Shown: positions 48,705 to 57,909 of the stretch, in pieces
How positions within the stretch are numbered: the stretch's first letter is position 1
Layout of the letters: the number at the start of each line of letters is the position of its first letter
Source: Marinomonas sp. KMM3893
GTDB lineage: Bacteria > Pseudomonadota > Gammaproteobacteria > Pseudomonadales > Marinomonadaceae
Reading direction: 5' to 3'
Assembly: GCF_004352855.1 (NCBI RefSeq)
Contig: NZ_SJSC01000003.1
Span: forward strand, 558,001 to 622,000
DNA length: 64,000 nucleotides
Translations under genes and position numbers: made by a program
The notes under the pieces: generated by a model
Told to the model about the DNA's origin: nothing
Seen by the model: the letters and a program-made list of their open reading frames with translations, nothing else
Database searches by the model: none

Positions 48705-49769
48705 ATGGCGTTTCAATTGTCTAAAGTTTCATATTTTTCACAGCAAGCTCGCTTGTCTCATGTGGTCTTGGCGGCTTCGATTTTGGGCAGTTCAATGGTC
48801 GCTTCTGCTGCTGAAGAAGTGAATGTCTACTCGGCTCGAAAAGAAGCCTTAATCAAACCTATGTTAGAGCGTTTTACCACGGGCACAGGCATTAAAGTCA
48901 ACTTGGTAACTGGCTCTGCGGATGCGTTATTGCGTCGTTTGCAGGTAGAAGGGTCAGCGAGCCCTGCGGATTTGTTTATTACAGTGGATGCTGGGCGCTT
49001 ATATCGAGCGAAACAAGCCGGCGTGTTGCAACCTATCCAAGACGCTGAGTTAGAAGCAACGATTCCCGCTAATTTGAAAGACAGCGACGATTACTGGTTT
49101 GGTTTGTCGCAACGTGCTCGAGTGATTTTTTATAATCCGAAAAAAGTCGATGCCAGTGAACTTTCAACCTATGAAGGGCTGGCTGATGCAAAATGGAAAG
49201 GCCGGATTTGTGCTCGTTCTTCCAGCAATATTTATAACCAATCTCTAGTGGCGTCTATGATAGATGCGGATGGCAAAGAAGCGACGTCAAAATGGCTAAA
49301 AGGCTTTGTCGCGAACTTCGCTCGACCGCCTTTTGGTGGTGATACGGATTTGCTTAAAGCCGTTGCGGCCGGTGTGTGTGATATTACGCTGGCCAATACG
49401 TATTATTTCGGGCGCATGGGCAACAGCGACAAAGCGAAAGATCAAGCGGTGTTTAAATCGCTGGCAATTTTCTGGCCTAACCAAGCGCAAGGGCAGCGTG
49501 GTGCGCATGTCAATGTGAGTGGTGCTGGGGTGACAGCATCGGCGGAACATAAAGAGAATGCGGTAAAATTGATTCGCTTCTTAAGCGGCCATGAAGCGCA
49601 AGAATGGTACGCAGAAGTTAATAATGAATACCCTGTAGTGAAGGGTATAGAGCCACCTAAAGTGTTGCAGACATTTGGCACTTTTAAAGCAGACGCACTG
49701 TCGTTAAGCGTTTTGGGTGATAATAACCGTCTTGCTGTTGAATTGATGGATGAAGCAGGTTGGAAGTAA
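48705..49769 (+). CDS. fbpA: Ferric iron ABC transporter substrate-binding protein
   Basis: Periplasmic Fe(III)-binding protein of the FbpA/FutA type, 354 residues. The signal peptide ends near MVASAAEE. The mature protein starts VNVYSARKEALIKPMLERFTTGTGIKVNLVTGSADALLRRLQ, and tyrosine-rich iron-binding segments such as NTYYFGRMG are visible. ATG 48705 with AGAGAG upstream; a longer in-frame start at 48639 would precede the signal peptide. A gap of 123 bp to the desaturase gene contains no second Fur box that I could see. Confidence 0.93.
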   Translation: MAFQLSKVSYFSQQARLSHVVLAASILGSSMVASAAEEVNVYSARKEALIKPMLERFTTGTGIKVNLVTGSADALLRRLQVEGSASPADLFITVDAGRLYRAKQAGVLQPIQDAELEATIPANLKDSDDYWFGLSQRARVIFYNPKKVDASELSTYEGLADAKWKGRICARSSSNIYNQSLVASMIDADGKEATSKWLKGFVANFARPPFGGDTDLLKAVAAGVCDITLANTYYFGRMGNSDKAKDQAVFKSLAIFWPNQAQGQRGAHVNVSGAGVTASAEHKENAVKLIRFLSGHEAQEWYAEVNNEYPVVKGIEPPKVLQTFGTFKADALSLSVLGDNNRLAVELMDEAGWK

Positions 49770-49800
49770 TTTTTTACCGTGGGTTTGATGTGAGCGGATT

Positions 49801-51450
49801 ATGATGTCTAAGCAGAGAGTGGTGCGTTCGCATTCTCCTTTTGCGTGGCTGAAGTGGGCGGCCATAGGGATCGCCTTGCTTCTTGCCTTACCCGTGCTGG
49901 TGGTAGTGGCCAATGTCTTTACTGGTAGTGGTGGTGTGTGGACCCATTTATGGAACACGGTACTCGCTGATTATGTCAGCAACTCCTTACTGTTGATGAT
50001 TGGTGTGGCGGTTGGCGTGCTGTGCATTGGTGTACCAGTGGCATGGCTCACCAGTGTGTGCCGCTTTCCTGGCGCCTCTGTTTTAGGTTGGGCGTTGCTC
50101 TTACCGTTAGCAATGCCGGCTTACATCATTGCTTACACCTATACTGGTTTGCTGGATTTTGCCGGCCCTGTGCAAGGGGCGATTCGCGCTTTAAGTGGAT
50201 TGGGGTACGGCGAGTACTGGTTCTTTGAGATCCGCTCCCTAGGTGGTGCGGTCATCATGTTAAGTCTGGTGCTTTATCCCTATGTCTATTTGATGAGTCG
50301 GGCGGCGTTCTTAGAGCAATCGGCCAACACGCTAGAGGTGAGTCGAACCTTGGGCTATTCAAATGTCTCGGCGTTTTTTCGCTTGGCGTTACCCTTGGCG
50401 CGCCCCGCCATTATTGCAGGCTTGACCTTGGCAATGATGGAAGTGCTTGCTGATTATGGCACGGTGCAATATTTTGGCGTGGCCACCTTTACGACAGGCA
50501 TCATGCGAACGTTTTACGGTTTTGGTGATCTTGCGGGAGCGTCTCAGCTGGCGGGCATTTTATTGCTGTTTGTGTGTGTGCTGATTTTCACTGAGCGCTA
50601 TTCACGGCGAAAGCTGCGTTATCATGCGTCCGGTCTGCGTAAAGCGAGCCAACGAGAGCTTGTTTTATCGGGCTGGCGTGGTGTGGCGGCCTGTGTGTTT
50701 TGCTGTTTGCCTGTGTTGTTTGGTTTTCTCTTGCCCGCGGGCGTGTTGCTTTACTGGTCTGTGTTTGAGGCCGAGCCGTTAACCTGGGATTTTCTCCTAT
50801 TGGCGTGGCATTCTTTTTATTTGGCCTTTTTGGCTGCCTTGATCGTGGTCGCCTTGGCGTTGGTGTTGTCTTATGCCTTGCGTTTGCACCCGAGTCGGAG
50901 CGTGTCGACCTCGGTTGCTAGTGCTGGCGTAGGGTATGCCTTGCCTGGCACTATTATCGCGATTGGGGTGATTGTGCCTCTGGCTTGGTTAGACCATAGA
51001 TTGATCAATCTTGTGAAAGACGTCAGCGGCGATAAAATTGGCTTGGTGTTCTCTGGCACCATTATCGCCTTATTGTTTGCCTACGCAGTGCGTTTCATGG
51101 CGGTGTCCCTTGGTGCGGTGCAAAGTGGGTTAGGTAAAATCAAACCCAGCATGGACATGGCAGGGCGCTCATTGGGGTTGACCCCACTGCAAGTGTTAAA
51201 GCGTGTGCATTTTCCTTTGCTTAAAGGGTCTGTGTTGACGGCGTTATTAATTGTGTTTGTTGATGTGTTAAAAGAGCTGCCAGCGACGTTAATTCTGCGG
51301 CCTTTTAATTTCAATACCTTGGCCGTCAGGGCATTCGAGTTGGCCTCAGATGAGCGGTTAGTCGACGCCGCTCCTGCCTCGATTATGATTGTCTTGGTGG
51401 GGTTAATTCCGGTGGTGTTGTTAAATCGTTCAATATCAAAACATCATTAA
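49801..51450 (+). CDS. fbpB: Ferric iron ABC transporter permease
   Basis: 549 residues, a fused double permease with about 12 transmembrane helices. EAA-type loops that contact the ATPase occur twice: EVSRTLGYSNVSAFFRLALPLARPAI in the first half and DMAGRSLGLTPLQVLKRVHFPLLKG in the second. The size and internal duplication are typical of FbpB/AfuB-type permeases. Follows fbpA by 31 bp. Confidence 0.94.
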   Translation: MMSKQRVVRSHSPFAWLKWAAIGIALLLALPVLVVVANVFTGSGGVWTHLWNTVLADYVSNSLLLMIGVAVGVLCIGVPVAWLTSVCRFPGASVLGWALLLPLAMPAYIIAYTYTGLLDFAGPVQGAIRALSGLGYGEYWFFEIRSLGGAVIMLSLVLYPYVYLMSRAAFLEQSANTLEVSRTLGYSNVSAFFRLALPLARPAIIAGLTLAMMEVLADYGTVQYFGVATFTTGIMRTFYGFGDLAGASQLAGILLLFVCVLIFTERYSRRKLRYHASGLRKASQRELVLSGWRGVAACVFCCLPVLFGFLLPAGVLLYWSVFEAEPLTWDFLLLAWHSFYLAFLAALIVVALALVLSYALRLHPSRSVSTSVASAGVGYALPGTIIAIGVIVPLAWLDHRLINLVKDVSGDKIGLVFSGTIIALLFAYAVRFMAVSLGAVQSGLGKIKPSMDMAGRSLGLTPLQVLKRVHFPLLKGSVLTALLIVFVDVLKELPATLILRPFNFNTLAVRAFELASDERLVDAAPASIMIVLVGLIPVVLLNRSISKHH

Positions 51451-51515
51451 GAAAGCACTGAATTAGAGTATTTTTTATAAAGCCAGCTTAGCGAAAGGGC
51501 AGTTTAGGAAACATC

Positions 51516-52583
51516 ATGAGTTCTTTTTCATCGGGTAAAGCATTGCAAGAGTTGAATATTCGTGACTTGTCTGTGGGGTATCATGGGCAAGCGGTAGTGC
51601 ATGATGTGTCGTTTGATTTGACCGCGGGACAAATTGGCTGTTTGTTAGGGCCAAGTGGTTGCGGAAAATCCACCTTGTTACGGGCTATTGCGGGCTTTGA
51701 AGCCGTCTTGTCTGGGGCCATTTCATTGAATGGCGAGGTGATTTCCAGCGTTGACTATTTGCTGCCTCCAGAGCAGCGTCAGATTGGCATGGTGTTTCAA
51801 GACATTGCGCTTTTCCCGCACCTTACCATAGCAGACAACATTGCGTTTGGCCTCAAGGGCATGAGCAGCCGTGTGGTGAGCAATCGAGTGGCTGAGCTGC
51901 TGGATCTGATTGGTTTGGTTGGTTACGAAATGCGCTACCCACATTCTTTGTCGGGTGGGCAGCAGCAGCGTGTGGCGCTCGCCAGAGCCATGGCTCCCAA
52001 GCCCAAGCTCTTATTAATGGATGAGCCGTTTTCAGGTTTGGATGCCAAATTACGAGAAGAGCTGGTGCCTGATATTCGCCAGATACTCAAGCATGAAGGC
52101 ATGAGTGCGATTTTGGTAACCCATGATCAAATGGAAGCCTTTGCTATGGCCGATACCATCGCGGTAATGGAGTCAGGCGAAATTCACCAATACGGCACGC
52201 CTTATCAAATCTACCATCGACCTGAAAGTCGTTTCACTGCAAGATTTGTCGGCCAAGGGGATTTTCTTTCTGCGGTGGTGTGTGGGCACGATTGTTTAGA
52301 CTCAGATCTTGGCCGCATTCGTGGTGTCTTGAGCGACGAACTCGCCATTGGCACCCAGGTCGACTTATTGGTTCGCCCAGACGATGTGATACACGACGAC
52401 GCAAGTGAATTTAAAGGTTTGGTAATGAGTAAGTGGTTTCGCGGTTCACACTTCTTATATCGCGTGAAATTGGCATCAGGACTGGTGGTGTATTGCTTCG
52501 CGTCTTCCCATCATAATCACGCGATTGGCCAAGAAATTGGCATCAATATTGAGCTGGATCATCTGGTGGTCTTTAGTAAATAG
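51516..52583 (+). CDS. fbpC: Ferric iron ABC transporter ATPase
   Basis: 355 residues. Walker A GPSGCGKST, signature LSGGQQQR, Walker B LLLMDEPFSGLDA and H-loop VTHDQMEA are intact. A C-terminal TOBE-type domain (LLVRPDDVIHDDASEFKGLVMSKWFRGSHFLYRV) is present, as in FbpC. Completes the FbpABC importer; downstream hairpins (52603-52634 and 52640-52670) separate it from the convergent ychJ-like gene. Confidence 0.93.
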   Translation: MSSFSSGKALQELNIRDLSVGYHGQAVVHDVSFDLTAGQIGCLLGPSGCGKSTLLRAIAGFEAVLSGAISLNGEVISSVDYLLPPEQRQIGMVFQDIALFPHLTIADNIAFGLKGMSSRVVSNRVAELLDLIGLVGYEMRYPHSLSGGQQQRVALARAMAPKPKLLLMDEPFSGLDAKLREELVPDIRQILKHEGMSAILVTHDQMEAFAMADTIAVMESGEIHQYGTPYQIYHRPESRFTARFVGQGDFLSAVVCGHDCLDSDLGRIRGVLSDELAIGTQVDLLVRPDDVIHDDASEFKGLVMSKWFRGSHFLYRVKLASGLVVYCFASSHHNHAIGQEIGINIELDHLVVFSK

Positions 52584-52633
52584 AGGTGTTTAGCAAACAG
52601 CGCTTTGCCAAGGCAGCCGTGGCTTTTGGCAAA

Positions 52634-52671
52634 GAAAAAAACGGGCAAGTTCTCATGGAAATTGCCCGTTC
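52634..52671 (-). terminator. Rho-independent terminator of the ychJ-like gene
   Basis: AACGGGCAA (52640-52648) pairs with TTGCCCGTT (52662-52670). On the minus strand the stem is followed by a T-run (A-run at 52634-52640), so it ends transcription coming from 53204. Confidence 0.8.
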
Positions 52672-52694
52672 TTCGAACCCTTCTTAGGCGAAAC

Positions 52695-53204
52695 TTATCC
52701 GCAACATTTTTTGAATTTTTTACCAGAGCCGCAAGAGCAAGGGTCGTTACGGCCAACTTTATGGCTTTCTACGGGGGCGGTTTTTTGCGGGCTTGAGTGA
52801 ACTTCATGGCTGCCAGAAACATACAACCATTGCCCATTTATTTTGTTAAAGAGTGACTTTTCTGTCAATTCCCCTTGGTGTTTACCTTCTGTAAAACGGG
52901 CGCGAAAGGTGACGCTGCCAGTGTCGTCGCTTGCTTGGCCTTGCTCGGTTTCTAAAATGTCTAATTGAGTCCACAAGGTGGTGCTGTTTTCTTCTTGTAT
53001 CGCTTGTGTGTCGTCTTCACTGGTGTCGTTATCGAGCTGCTGGGTGCGTTGAATATAATCAATGTCGTTACGTGCAAACGCGCTGAAACGAGAGCGCATC
53101 AGGGCCTCAGCCGTTGGTGCTGAACCTGGGTTTTGGTGATAGACAGCGCAGCAGTCTTGGTAGTTCTTTTCAGTGCCACAGGGGCAGGGTATTTGGTTTG
53201 CCAT
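52695..53204 (-). CDS. YchJ-like protein with two SEC-C motifs
   Basis: 169 residues, UPF0225/YchJ family. There is a zinc-binding SEC-C motif at each end: [13 protein letters not shown] at residues 5-17 and [15 protein letters not shown] at the C-terminus. Between them is an NTF2-like YchJ domain ([44 protein letters not shown]). Role unknown; SEC-C motifs often mediate protein contacts. Divergent from the exonuclease I gene. Confidence 0.9.
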   Translation of the reverse strand: MANQIPCPCGTEKNYQDCCAVYHQNPGSAPTAEALMRSRFSAFARNDIDYIQRTQQLDNDTSEDDTQAIQEENSTTLWTQLDILETEQGQASDDTGSVTFRARFTEGKHQGELTEKSLFNKINGQWLYVSGSHEVHSSPQKTAPVESHKVGRNDPCSCGSGKKFKKCCG

Positions 53205-53283
53205 TGTTCGGCTCCTCGCATCGCCAAATCGTCATTAAGATGCGTATAATACGGTTTTCTTTCATGGCTAACAGGAATTATTT

Positions 53284-54735
53284 GTGACCTCATCGGGACC
53301 CACTTCATTTTTATGGTTTGATTTTGAAACCACTGGAACAGACCCCGCACGAGATAGGCCAATGCAGTTTGCGGGTATTCGCACGGATCTTGAATTTAAC
53401 GTGATCGGCGAACCTATGATGTTTTATTGCCGCCTTCCAGAGGATGTTTTACCGCAACCAGAGGCGTGTCTATTAACCGGTATTAGTCCGCAAGAAGCCA
53501 ATCGAGAAGGGCTTTGTGAAGCGGAGTTTATGGCGGCCATAGAAGCAGAGTTGTCATTGCCTGGCACCTGTTCATTAGGGTACAACAGCATTCGTTTTGA
53601 TGATGAAGTTGTACGTCACGGTTTTTATCGTAACTTTATCGATCCTTATGCTCGTGAATGGCAAAACAATTGCTCGCGCTGGGACATTATTGATTTAGTG
53701 CGCATGACCTACGCAATGCGCCCAGAAGGCATTGAATGGCCCATAGGCGAAGACGGCCAGGTATCGATGAAACTCGAAGCACTGACCAAAGCCAATAACA
53801 TTGCCCATGAACAAGCGCACGATGCTTTGTCCGATGTGTACGGCACCATCGAAGTGGCCAAACTGATTAAAACGACGCACCCTAAGTTGTTCGATTATTA
53901 TTTGAAAATGCGTCAGAAACACGAGTTACAACAATTTATCGACCCGATTCGCATGAAGCCGTTTTTGCATGTCTCAGGCATGTTCGGTCAGGTGAAAAAA
54001 TACAGTGCGTTTGTTGCGCCTATTGCTCCGCATCCGACCAATAAAAATGGTGTGATTGTGTTCGATCTAATGAGCGATGCACAACCTCTGATTGACCTCA
54101 GTGTCGAGGAAATCCGTCACCGCGTGTTTACTCGCCAAGACGAATTGGGTGACCTTCCGCGCTTGCCGCTCAAAGTCATTCATTACAATAAGGCGCCAGC
54201 GGTAGCACCAGCAACCTTCTTGAAAGACGAAAAGGTGGTGGCGCGTCTTGAATTGGATGGCGATGCCTGCCGGAAAAATCTTGCTTTGTTAAAGTCTTTC
54301 CCAGGCTTGTCAGAAAAAATCAGTCAGGTGTTTGTGCAAGAAGAGCGCAGCATTCCTAAAGACCCAGATTTGATGCTGTATTCTGGTGGTTTCTTCTCGC
54401 GCGAAGACAAAGCTCGGATGGACACCATTCGAAATACGCCGCCTGACGCTTTAAATGAACTCGAAATGTCATTTGATGATCGTCGTTTACCGGAAATGTT
54501 AATGCGTTATATTGCGCGTAATTACCCGGATCAGTTAAATGAGCAGCAGCGTGAAGAATGGGAAGAATTCCGAGCCTTTAAATTGCTGGACAAAGACGGT
54601 GGTGGCTCGATTGACATGGAGGCTTTCTTTGATCGTTTGAACGCCATTGCGCAAACGCCAGATTTGCCTCCATCAAAACAGCTAATGCTGCAAGATTTAT
54701 CCGATTATGCACAAAGCATCTACCCGATAGACTAA
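53284..54735 (+). CDS. sbcB: Exodeoxyribonuclease I
   Basis: Single-strand 3'-5' DNA exonuclease, 483 residues, used in mismatch repair and recombination. The DEDDh exonuclease motifs are FLWFDFETTGTDPARDRPMQF (Exo I), LGYNSIRFDDEVVRHGFYRNF (Exo II) and EQAHDALSDVYGTI (Exo III). SH3-like and helical C-terminal domains follow. A GTG start at 53284 has AGGA 8 bp upstream. Confidence 0.95.
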   Translation: MTSSGPTSFLWFDFETTGTDPARDRPMQFAGIRTDLEFNVIGEPMMFYCRLPEDVLPQPEACLLTGISPQEANREGLCEAEFMAAIEAELSLPGTCSLGYNSIRFDDEVVRHGFYRNFIDPYAREWQNNCSRWDIIDLVRMTYAMRPEGIEWPIGEDGQVSMKLEALTKANNIAHEQAHDALSDVYGTIEVAKLIKTTHPKLFDYYLKMRQKHELQQFIDPIRMKPFLHVSGMFGQVKKYSAFVAPIAPHPTNKNGVIVFDLMSDAQPLIDLSVEEIRHRVFTRQDELGDLPRLPLKVIHYNKAPAVAPATFLKDEKVVARLELDGDACRKNLALLKSFPGLSEKISQVFVQEERSIPKDPDLMLYSGGFFSREDKARMDTIRNTPPDALNELEMSFDDRRLPEMLMRYIARNYPDQLNEQQREEWEEFRAFKLLDKDGGGSIDMEAFFDRLNAIAQTPDLPPSKQLMLQDLSDYAQSIYPID

Positions 54736-54748
54736 TCAAGGAGTTGAC

Positions 54749-55786
54749 ATGAGTGAACAGCATAGAGGCACGCACTGGTTAGTTGGCTTAGCCGCGTTTG
54801 TGATTATTATCGCGGGGTTGAAAGCCGCCTCCCAAATTGTGGTGCCTTTTATGCTGGCGGTGTTTATTGCCATCGTATGCGCTCCCTTGATGGCCAGTTT
54901 ACGCCGCAGAAAGGTGCCCACTTGGCTGTCTATTGTGCTGGTGGTGTTGGTGGTGTTGGTTGGGCTAGGCATGATGGGCGCGTTGGTAGGGTCCTCGTTG
55001 GATGATCTTTCGAAGCAATTGCCGACCTATAAATCGCGTTTCGCGGAAGAAATGTCCAGTTTGCTGGCCAGCCTCAACAACATTGGCATTCATATTTCCT
55101 ATGACAAAATCAAAGGGTATGTGGACCCGTCTTCTTTGATGCAGTTAGTGGCAAAAGCCTTAAGTGGGTTAGGCAGCGCGTTGACGAATTTCGTGTTGGT
55201 GATTATGACGGTCGTGTTTATTTTATTTGAAGCGGTTGAGCTGCCTAAGAAGCTGTCGCTGGCCTTGAATGATGCGACTCAGTCGTTAGAGCATTTCCGT
55301 TCTTTTATTAATTCGGTGAACCGCTATTTGGTGATCAAAACCTCTGTTAGCTTACTGACGGGTGTCGTGATTGCATTGTGGCTATGGATCATAGGTGTGG
55401 ATTTCCCTATCTTGTGGGGCGTGTGTGCCTTTTTGCTGAATTTCGTACCCAATATTGGTTCTATTATTGCGGCCGTGCCTGCCGTGCTGTTGGCATTTGT
55501 TCAGCTCGGCCCCCTCTATGCTGGTTTAACCGCATTGGGTTTTGTGGTGGTCAATTTGTTCGTGGGCAATGTGATCGAGCCGCGCTATATGGGCAAAGGC
55601 TTAGGACTCTCAACGCTGGTGGTTTTCTTATCCTTATTGTTATGGGGGTGGGTGTTTGGTCCGGTAGGGATGTTGTTGTCGATACCACTGACGATTATTG
55701 TGAAACTGGCCTTAGAAGCCAATCCGCGCATGAAGTGGCTGGCTGTGATGATCGACTCCAGCAGCAATCAAAAGTTGGATGACTAA
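54749..55786 (+). CDS. AI-2E family transporter
   Basis: 345 residues, eight predicted transmembrane helices, UPF0118/PF01594 family. Recognisable segments are IVVPFMLAVFIAIVCAPLMASLRRRKVP near the N-terminus, VDFPILWGVCAFLLNFVPNIGSIIAAVPAVLLA and NVIEPRYMGKGLGLSTLVVFLSLLLWGWVFG. Members include AI-2 exporters and sodium/proton antiporters; the substrate is open. Thirteen bp after sbcB. Confidence 0.9.
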   Translation: MSEQHRGTHWLVGLAAFVIIIAGLKAASQIVVPFMLAVFIAIVCAPLMASLRRRKVPTWLSIVLVVLVVLVGLGMMGALVGSSLDDLSKQLPTYKSRFAEEMSSLLASLNNIGIHISYDKIKGYVDPSSLMQLVAKALSGLGSALTNFVLVIMTVVFILFEAVELPKKLSLALNDATQSLEHFRSFINSVNRYLVIKTSVSLLTGVVIALWLWIIGVDFPILWGVCAFLLNFVPNIGSIIAAVPAVLLAFVQLGPLYAGLTALGFVVVNLFVGNVIEPRYMGKGLGLSTLVVFLSLLLWGWVFGPVGMLLSIPLTIIVKLALEANPRMKWLAVMIDSSSNQKLDD

Positions 55787-55995
55787 AAGCATTACTGCGT
55801 CCAGTGGCGCAGTGTGCTATTGCGCAAAATAACCTAAAAGAAATGGACGATAGTCTGGATAAATAAGCAAGAAAGGCGACATTGTCAAAAGTCGGCCTAA
55901 CAACGTTGATTTTGAATTGCTTGGCTGGATACACTCAAGCTCACAGAATGAACATTGCCGTAATAGCTACGGTATTTAAGGTTAGGAGACCTATT

Positions 55996-56700
55996 ATGAG
56001 CGATACTTTTCACTCTCTTTTTATCGACAATGTTAGCCGCCAACATTACCAAGTAGGCACCACGGATGCCGCAAGTAAATCCATTCATGTGGTTATTTGG
56101 CCAACGTTTTCAGGTTTGACGGATTTCGAAAAATCGATTGCCGACAAAGTCGCGTCATTTGGCTATTCAGTGACGGCTGTGGATTTATATGGGCAAGATT
56201 GCGTCTTAGAGAGCACCGAAGATAAATTGTCTTTAATGGGCAAGCTACTCGAAAATGAAACACCTCTTCATCAATTGCAACGGACTTTGACAGACGAGTC
56301 AGTGGCGAATCTGAGCAATAAAACCATTGTTCATATTGGCTTTTGTTTGGGTGGTCGCTTGGCCTTAGAAGCCGGTCAGTACTTTAAAGACAGTGTCGGC
56401 GCTGCGAGCTTCCATGGTTTGATGAGTTTTAATAGAGCGCCGGAAGAGCAGGTTAATCGTGACCTGAAGATCATGGTGTTAAATGGCTATAATGACCATA
56501 TGGTAAGCGATGCAGATGCTCAATCCGCCAAGCAGTACTGGACAGGATTAGGCATTGATTTTCAATTTATGGACTTTGGCAACACGGTGCATTCTTTTAT
56601 GCTGCCCAGTGCGAATAACCCAGAGCACGGCAGCCTGTACAACCCTGTTGTAGCGCAACGAGGTTATGCTTATTTGGAAAACTTCTTAAGCGAATTTTAG
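55996..56700 (+). CDS. Dienelactone hydrolase family protein
   Basis: Alpha/beta hydrolase, 234 residues. The nucleophile motif is GFCLGGRLAL (Cys nucleophile, G-x-C-x-G-G), the acid probably lies in NGYNDHMVS and the histidine in GNTVHSFMLP, giving a Cys-Asp-His triad as in dienelactone hydrolase. ATG 55996 with TTAGGAG upstream is preferred; an in-frame extension to 55882 lacks an RBS. Substrate unknown. Confidence 0.87.
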   Translation: MSDTFHSLFIDNVSRQHYQVGTTDAASKSIHVVIWPTFSGLTDFEKSIADKVASFGYSVTAVDLYGQDCVLESTEDKLSLMGKLLENETPLHQLQRTLTDESVANLSNKTIVHIGFCLGGRLALEAGQYFKDSVGAASFHGLMSFNRAPEEQVNRDLKIMVLNGYNDHMVSDADAQSAKQYWTGLGIDFQFMDFGNTVHSFMLPSANNPEHGSLYNPVVAQRGYAYLENFLSEF

Positions 56701-56735
56701 GTCTTACCCAGTGTGTTGAATGACACATGACCTAC

Positions 56736-56764
56736 AAAAATGCCCTCGTAATGAGGGCATTTTT
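56736..56764. terminator. Bidirectional Rho-independent terminator
   Basis: AAAAATGCCCTC pairs perfectly with GAGGGCATTTTT around GTAAT. It lies between the convergent dienelactone hydrolase and ABC ATPase genes and can serve both. Confidence 0.93.
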
Positions 56765-56792
56765 GTACCAGTCAATGGCTGCTAGTTAGGCG

Positions 56793-57899
56793 TTAAGTGC
56801 GCGACGGAATAGGGCGATTGACTAGGGCTTCCCCTTTGCTATTGAATAAATAGCAATCTGTTTTAGCAACGCCGACTGTAACGGATTCTCCGTTTCGTGT
56901 GAGATTCTGGCCGCTGGCTTCTATGGTTAATTTATGGCCTTTATACTGTCCATATAAGAAGCTGGTGCCGCCTAAATGCTCAGCAACATCCACTTCAACG
57001 GTAAAAGAGAAATCGCTGTTTTCTGTGTTTTCTTTCACATGTTCTGGGCGTAAACCCAGTTTAACGCTTTCATTGACGCTGACTTTGTCGGCATCGACGG
57101 TGAGGGCAATTTGTTGCCCTGCGACATCGATGGTCGCGAGGCTTTTTTCATCAATGGCCAGTACCTTGCCATCCAAAAAATTCATTCTAGGCGAGCCTAT
57201 AAAGCCGGCGACAAATTCATTGGCAGGATTGTGGTATAGCGTTAATGGGGAGCCTACTTGTTCCACATTGCCCGCGCGTAAGACGACAATCTTGTCCGCC
57301 AGTGTCATGGCTTCTACTTGATCGTGGGTAACGTAGATCATTGACGATTTTAAGCGACTGTGGAGTTGTGCGATTTGAATGCGCATATCAACCCGAAGTT
57401 CGGCGTCAAGGTTAGACAATGGCTCATCAAACAAAAACACGTCAGGTTGACGCACAATGGCGCGGCCAATGGCCACACGTTGGCGCTGACCACCAGAGAG
57501 TTGTTTGGGTTTGCGATCTAATAAACTTTCTAATTGCAAAATGCTGGCCGCATTGGCCACCTGAGTTTTGATTTTTTCCGGATCCACACCGGTCATACGC
57601 AAGCCAAAACTCATGTTTTCTTCGACCGTCATATGCGGATAAAGCGCATAAGACTGGAACACCATGGCCACGCCACGATCCGCGGGGGCGACGCTGTTCA
57701 TGTTTTGGCCATTGATCTCTAATGTGCCGTCTGTGATGTCTTCTAGGCCAGCAATTAAGCGCAATAGCGTCGATTTACCGCAGCCAGAAGGACCAACAAA
57801 AACGACAAATTCACCGTCTTCTAGTTCTAGGTTAACGCCATGGATTGTTTCAATCTCATTAAAGCGTTTGATGACGTTTTTTAATTTTATTGTTGCCAT
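56793..57899 (-). CDS. Sugar ABC transporter ATP-binding protein (UgpC/MalK type)
   Basis: 368 residues. Walker A GPSGCGKST, Q-loop, signature LSGGQRQR, Walker B FLFDEPLSNLDA and H-loop VTHDQVEA are present. A C-terminal OB/TOBE regulatory domain (KLGLRPEHV, DVAEHLGGTSFLYGQYKG) is typical of CUT1 sugar importer ATPases. ATG at 57897-57899 with AGGA upstream. Follows the IclR gene by 10 bp on the minus strand; the matching permeases are divergent at 58873 onward. Confidence 0.92.
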   Translation of the reverse strand: MATIKLKNVIKRFNEIETIHGVNLELEDGEFVVFVGPSGCGKSTLLRLIAGLEDITDGTLEINGQNMNSVAPADRGVAMVFQSYALYPHMTVEENMSFGLRMTGVDPEKIKTQVANAASILQLESLLDRKPKQLSGGQRQRVAIGRAIVRQPDVFLFDEPLSNLDAELRVDMRIQIAQLHSRLKSSMIYVTHDQVEAMTLADKIVVLRAGNVEQVGSPLTLYHNPANEFVAGFIGSPRMNFLDGKVLAIDEKSLATIDVAGQQIALTVDADKVSVNESVKLGLRPEHVKENTENSDFSFTVEVDVAEHLGGTSFLYGQYKGHKLTIEASGQNLTRNGESVTVGVAKTDCYLFNSKGEALVNRPIPSRT

Positions 57900-57909
57900 G
57901 AAATTTATC

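Noticed and set aside
52603..52634. CTTTGCCAA / TTGGCAAAG hairpin after fbpC as its terminator
   Set aside because: The stem is real, but on the plus strand it is followed by A residues rather than T. It is left unassigned; only the neighbouring minus-strand terminator was called.
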